From positions 15,460,419-15,524,418 of the forward strand of contig NC_087076.1 of assembly GCF_026151205.1 (NCBI RefSeq): DNA of 64,000 nucleotides. The letters run 5' to 3'. The DNA comes from Bolinopsis microptera (taxonomy: Eukaryota > Ctenophora > Tentaculata > Lobata > Bolinopsidae). The position numbers and the translations under genes are program-made. Shown here in pieces: positions 62,696 through 64,000 of the stretch. The notes below the pieces were generated by a model. It worked only from the letters and a program-made list of their open reading frames with translations, was not told the origin of the DNA and ran no database searches. The number at the start of each line of letters is the position of its first letter. The stretch's first letter is position 1.

Positions 62696-64000
62696 CTGAA
62701 ACAAATTGTGTGGTTAGAATGTTAGAATGCTAGAGTGACTACTGTCTAGTGATTTACATGTGACAATTAATATGTGGTTAATTCAGACCACGTGCAAATC
62801 ACACCCCTAATCTCCTTAACTATCTTCATGACAACTTCTCTGATTCTCTTTCTCTCTGTGACAACTCGATTATTAACAATAACGGGACCATGTGACAGGC
62901 CCACGACCAATCCCTCCACTCCCAACTTTCACGCATCAAGTGAATAGAAATTCAGTTTGAACAAAGAGATTCTCAAACAAAAGATTGGAGGTCCAATTTC
63001 CGAAATGTAGTGCATTTAATTTGCAACAATATGGTAAACGCTGGTGTGATTGTGAATCAGTGATTTGCTGTTAGCAATCGATTGTTGGTCTTCTGAACAA
63101 TAGGGGTCCGGATGTCAATCCTACAATTTGACATTGACCGGTTGGAGTGGGCTACTAGTGGGGTTGGGCTATTGGTTTTAATTACTCAGTCCAGATCCGG
63201 GTCAATCAAGGCCATTGTTTCTGCCACGTGGTGTGATTTATTGGGTGGAATTGTTGTCTTGATTGGGAAATTTGTTTGTTAATTGGAAATTTGGAACCCT
63301 GATTGGGTAAAAGTGTTTCAAGTCTGTCATCGTTACTAATTTTACATTAAGGTAACCAAATTATCACCTGGTTAATACATGTATTATAAGAAAATTGGCC
63401 AATTCGTAGGCAAATGTCTAAACTTTACAATATGACTGATTCAGAGATTATAATAGATAAAGGCTGGGATTCCGAATAATAAGAATCGTATTCTTCTCAA
63501 AGGCGAAGCATCTCAATTCACATGAGTACCACAATTCTCGGTACTTGTACAACTTGACTGAGAAATTCTGAGAATACTAGACATATTTCTCTTGTATAAT
63601 ACTGCAACTTGCTAGACGTAGGGTTTGCTAATTTAGCATGGGTTTCACGAGAAGTGCGTGATCAATTCTTTGGCCGTGAGTAGCAGGTCAGCAGGACTTA
63701 GGTGTGCGGGCAGGATCTCAACTAAATTCTATTGTTTTCAGAGTGGGACCTCTGTTCGCACTAATTGGGTACTTTTCAGAGTTTCAATTGATCAGAAGGA
63801 GGTGCCCAACGACTCCTTTATTTCACCAATTATTCGGTACTCCTACCCTCTTAAATATTCAGTTGATCACGCCTCAGATCCGAGAATTTTTCATTTAAAG
63901 CACTCCAGCACTGGTCTCCAACCCCACCTTTTCATCCGATCATTAGCGGCTGACCTTTAAATCTGGGACACTTTTACTACACCTTTGCCAATACAATGAA
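62696..64000. other. Upstream region of the homeobox gene
   Basis: No supported coding exon on either strand. It is either the intron before the first visible homeobox exon or that gene's promoter. Open frames on the + strand at 63658-63960 are short and featureless. Confidence 0.35.

Overview
The window is nuclear DNA from an invertebrate animal. Evidence: spliced genes with GT-AG introns, clear orthologues of animal housekeeping genes (SIRT6, RPB7/POLR2G, OS-9, MRPS14), a Bar-class homeobox gene, a PAR-4-like and a claudin-like gene, and LDLa-rich G-protein coupled receptors of the kind that are abundant in cnidarians and molluscs. A cnidarian or other marine invertebrate is my guess; the sequence alone does not settle it.

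Left end (1-8.6 kb): a retroelement graveyard. It holds a long non-LTR reverse transcriptase frame, an antisense LINE tail with a frameshifted RNase H, an antisense Penelope-like element with a GIY-YIG domain, and a 300-bp insertion built from a perfect 90-bp inverted repeat flanked by 16-bp direct repeats.

Middle (8.66-36.5 kb): a head-to-tail tandem segmental duplication. Each unit carries one LDLa-7TM receptor gene and the 5' end of SIRT6. The breakpoint lies inside SIRT6 exon 1, so copy A ends in a truncated, deleted SIRT6 fragment and copy B runs into the complete gene. Copy A (17.7 kb) is longer than copy B (10.1 kb) mainly because two TTAA-flanked elements (3.6 and 4.1 kb) inserted in it; for the first, copy B preserves the empty TTAA site. 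The 4.1-kb element contains a satellite-like array with a ~155-bp period built around TTTGTCACA and a ~1.6-kb near-perfect palindrome of AGCGCTGG-type units. Copy B has its own insertions (a Harbinger-type MITE with poly-C tracts, a probable Helitron, a TA-type MITE) and retains two LDLa exons that copy A lacks.

Right part (36.4-64 kb): a compact run of ordinary genes, mostly on the + strand: SIRT6, MRPS14, OS-9 (with an unrecognised secreted-protein gene nested antisense in one intron), POLR2G/RPB7, a PAWR/PAR-4-like leucine-zipper gene, a four-TM claudin-like gene (with a pogo-type transposon in its third intron), then a BARX-like homeobox gene on the - strand. These show no pathway relationship. 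The coding joins were worked out by hand from splice signals and reading phase.
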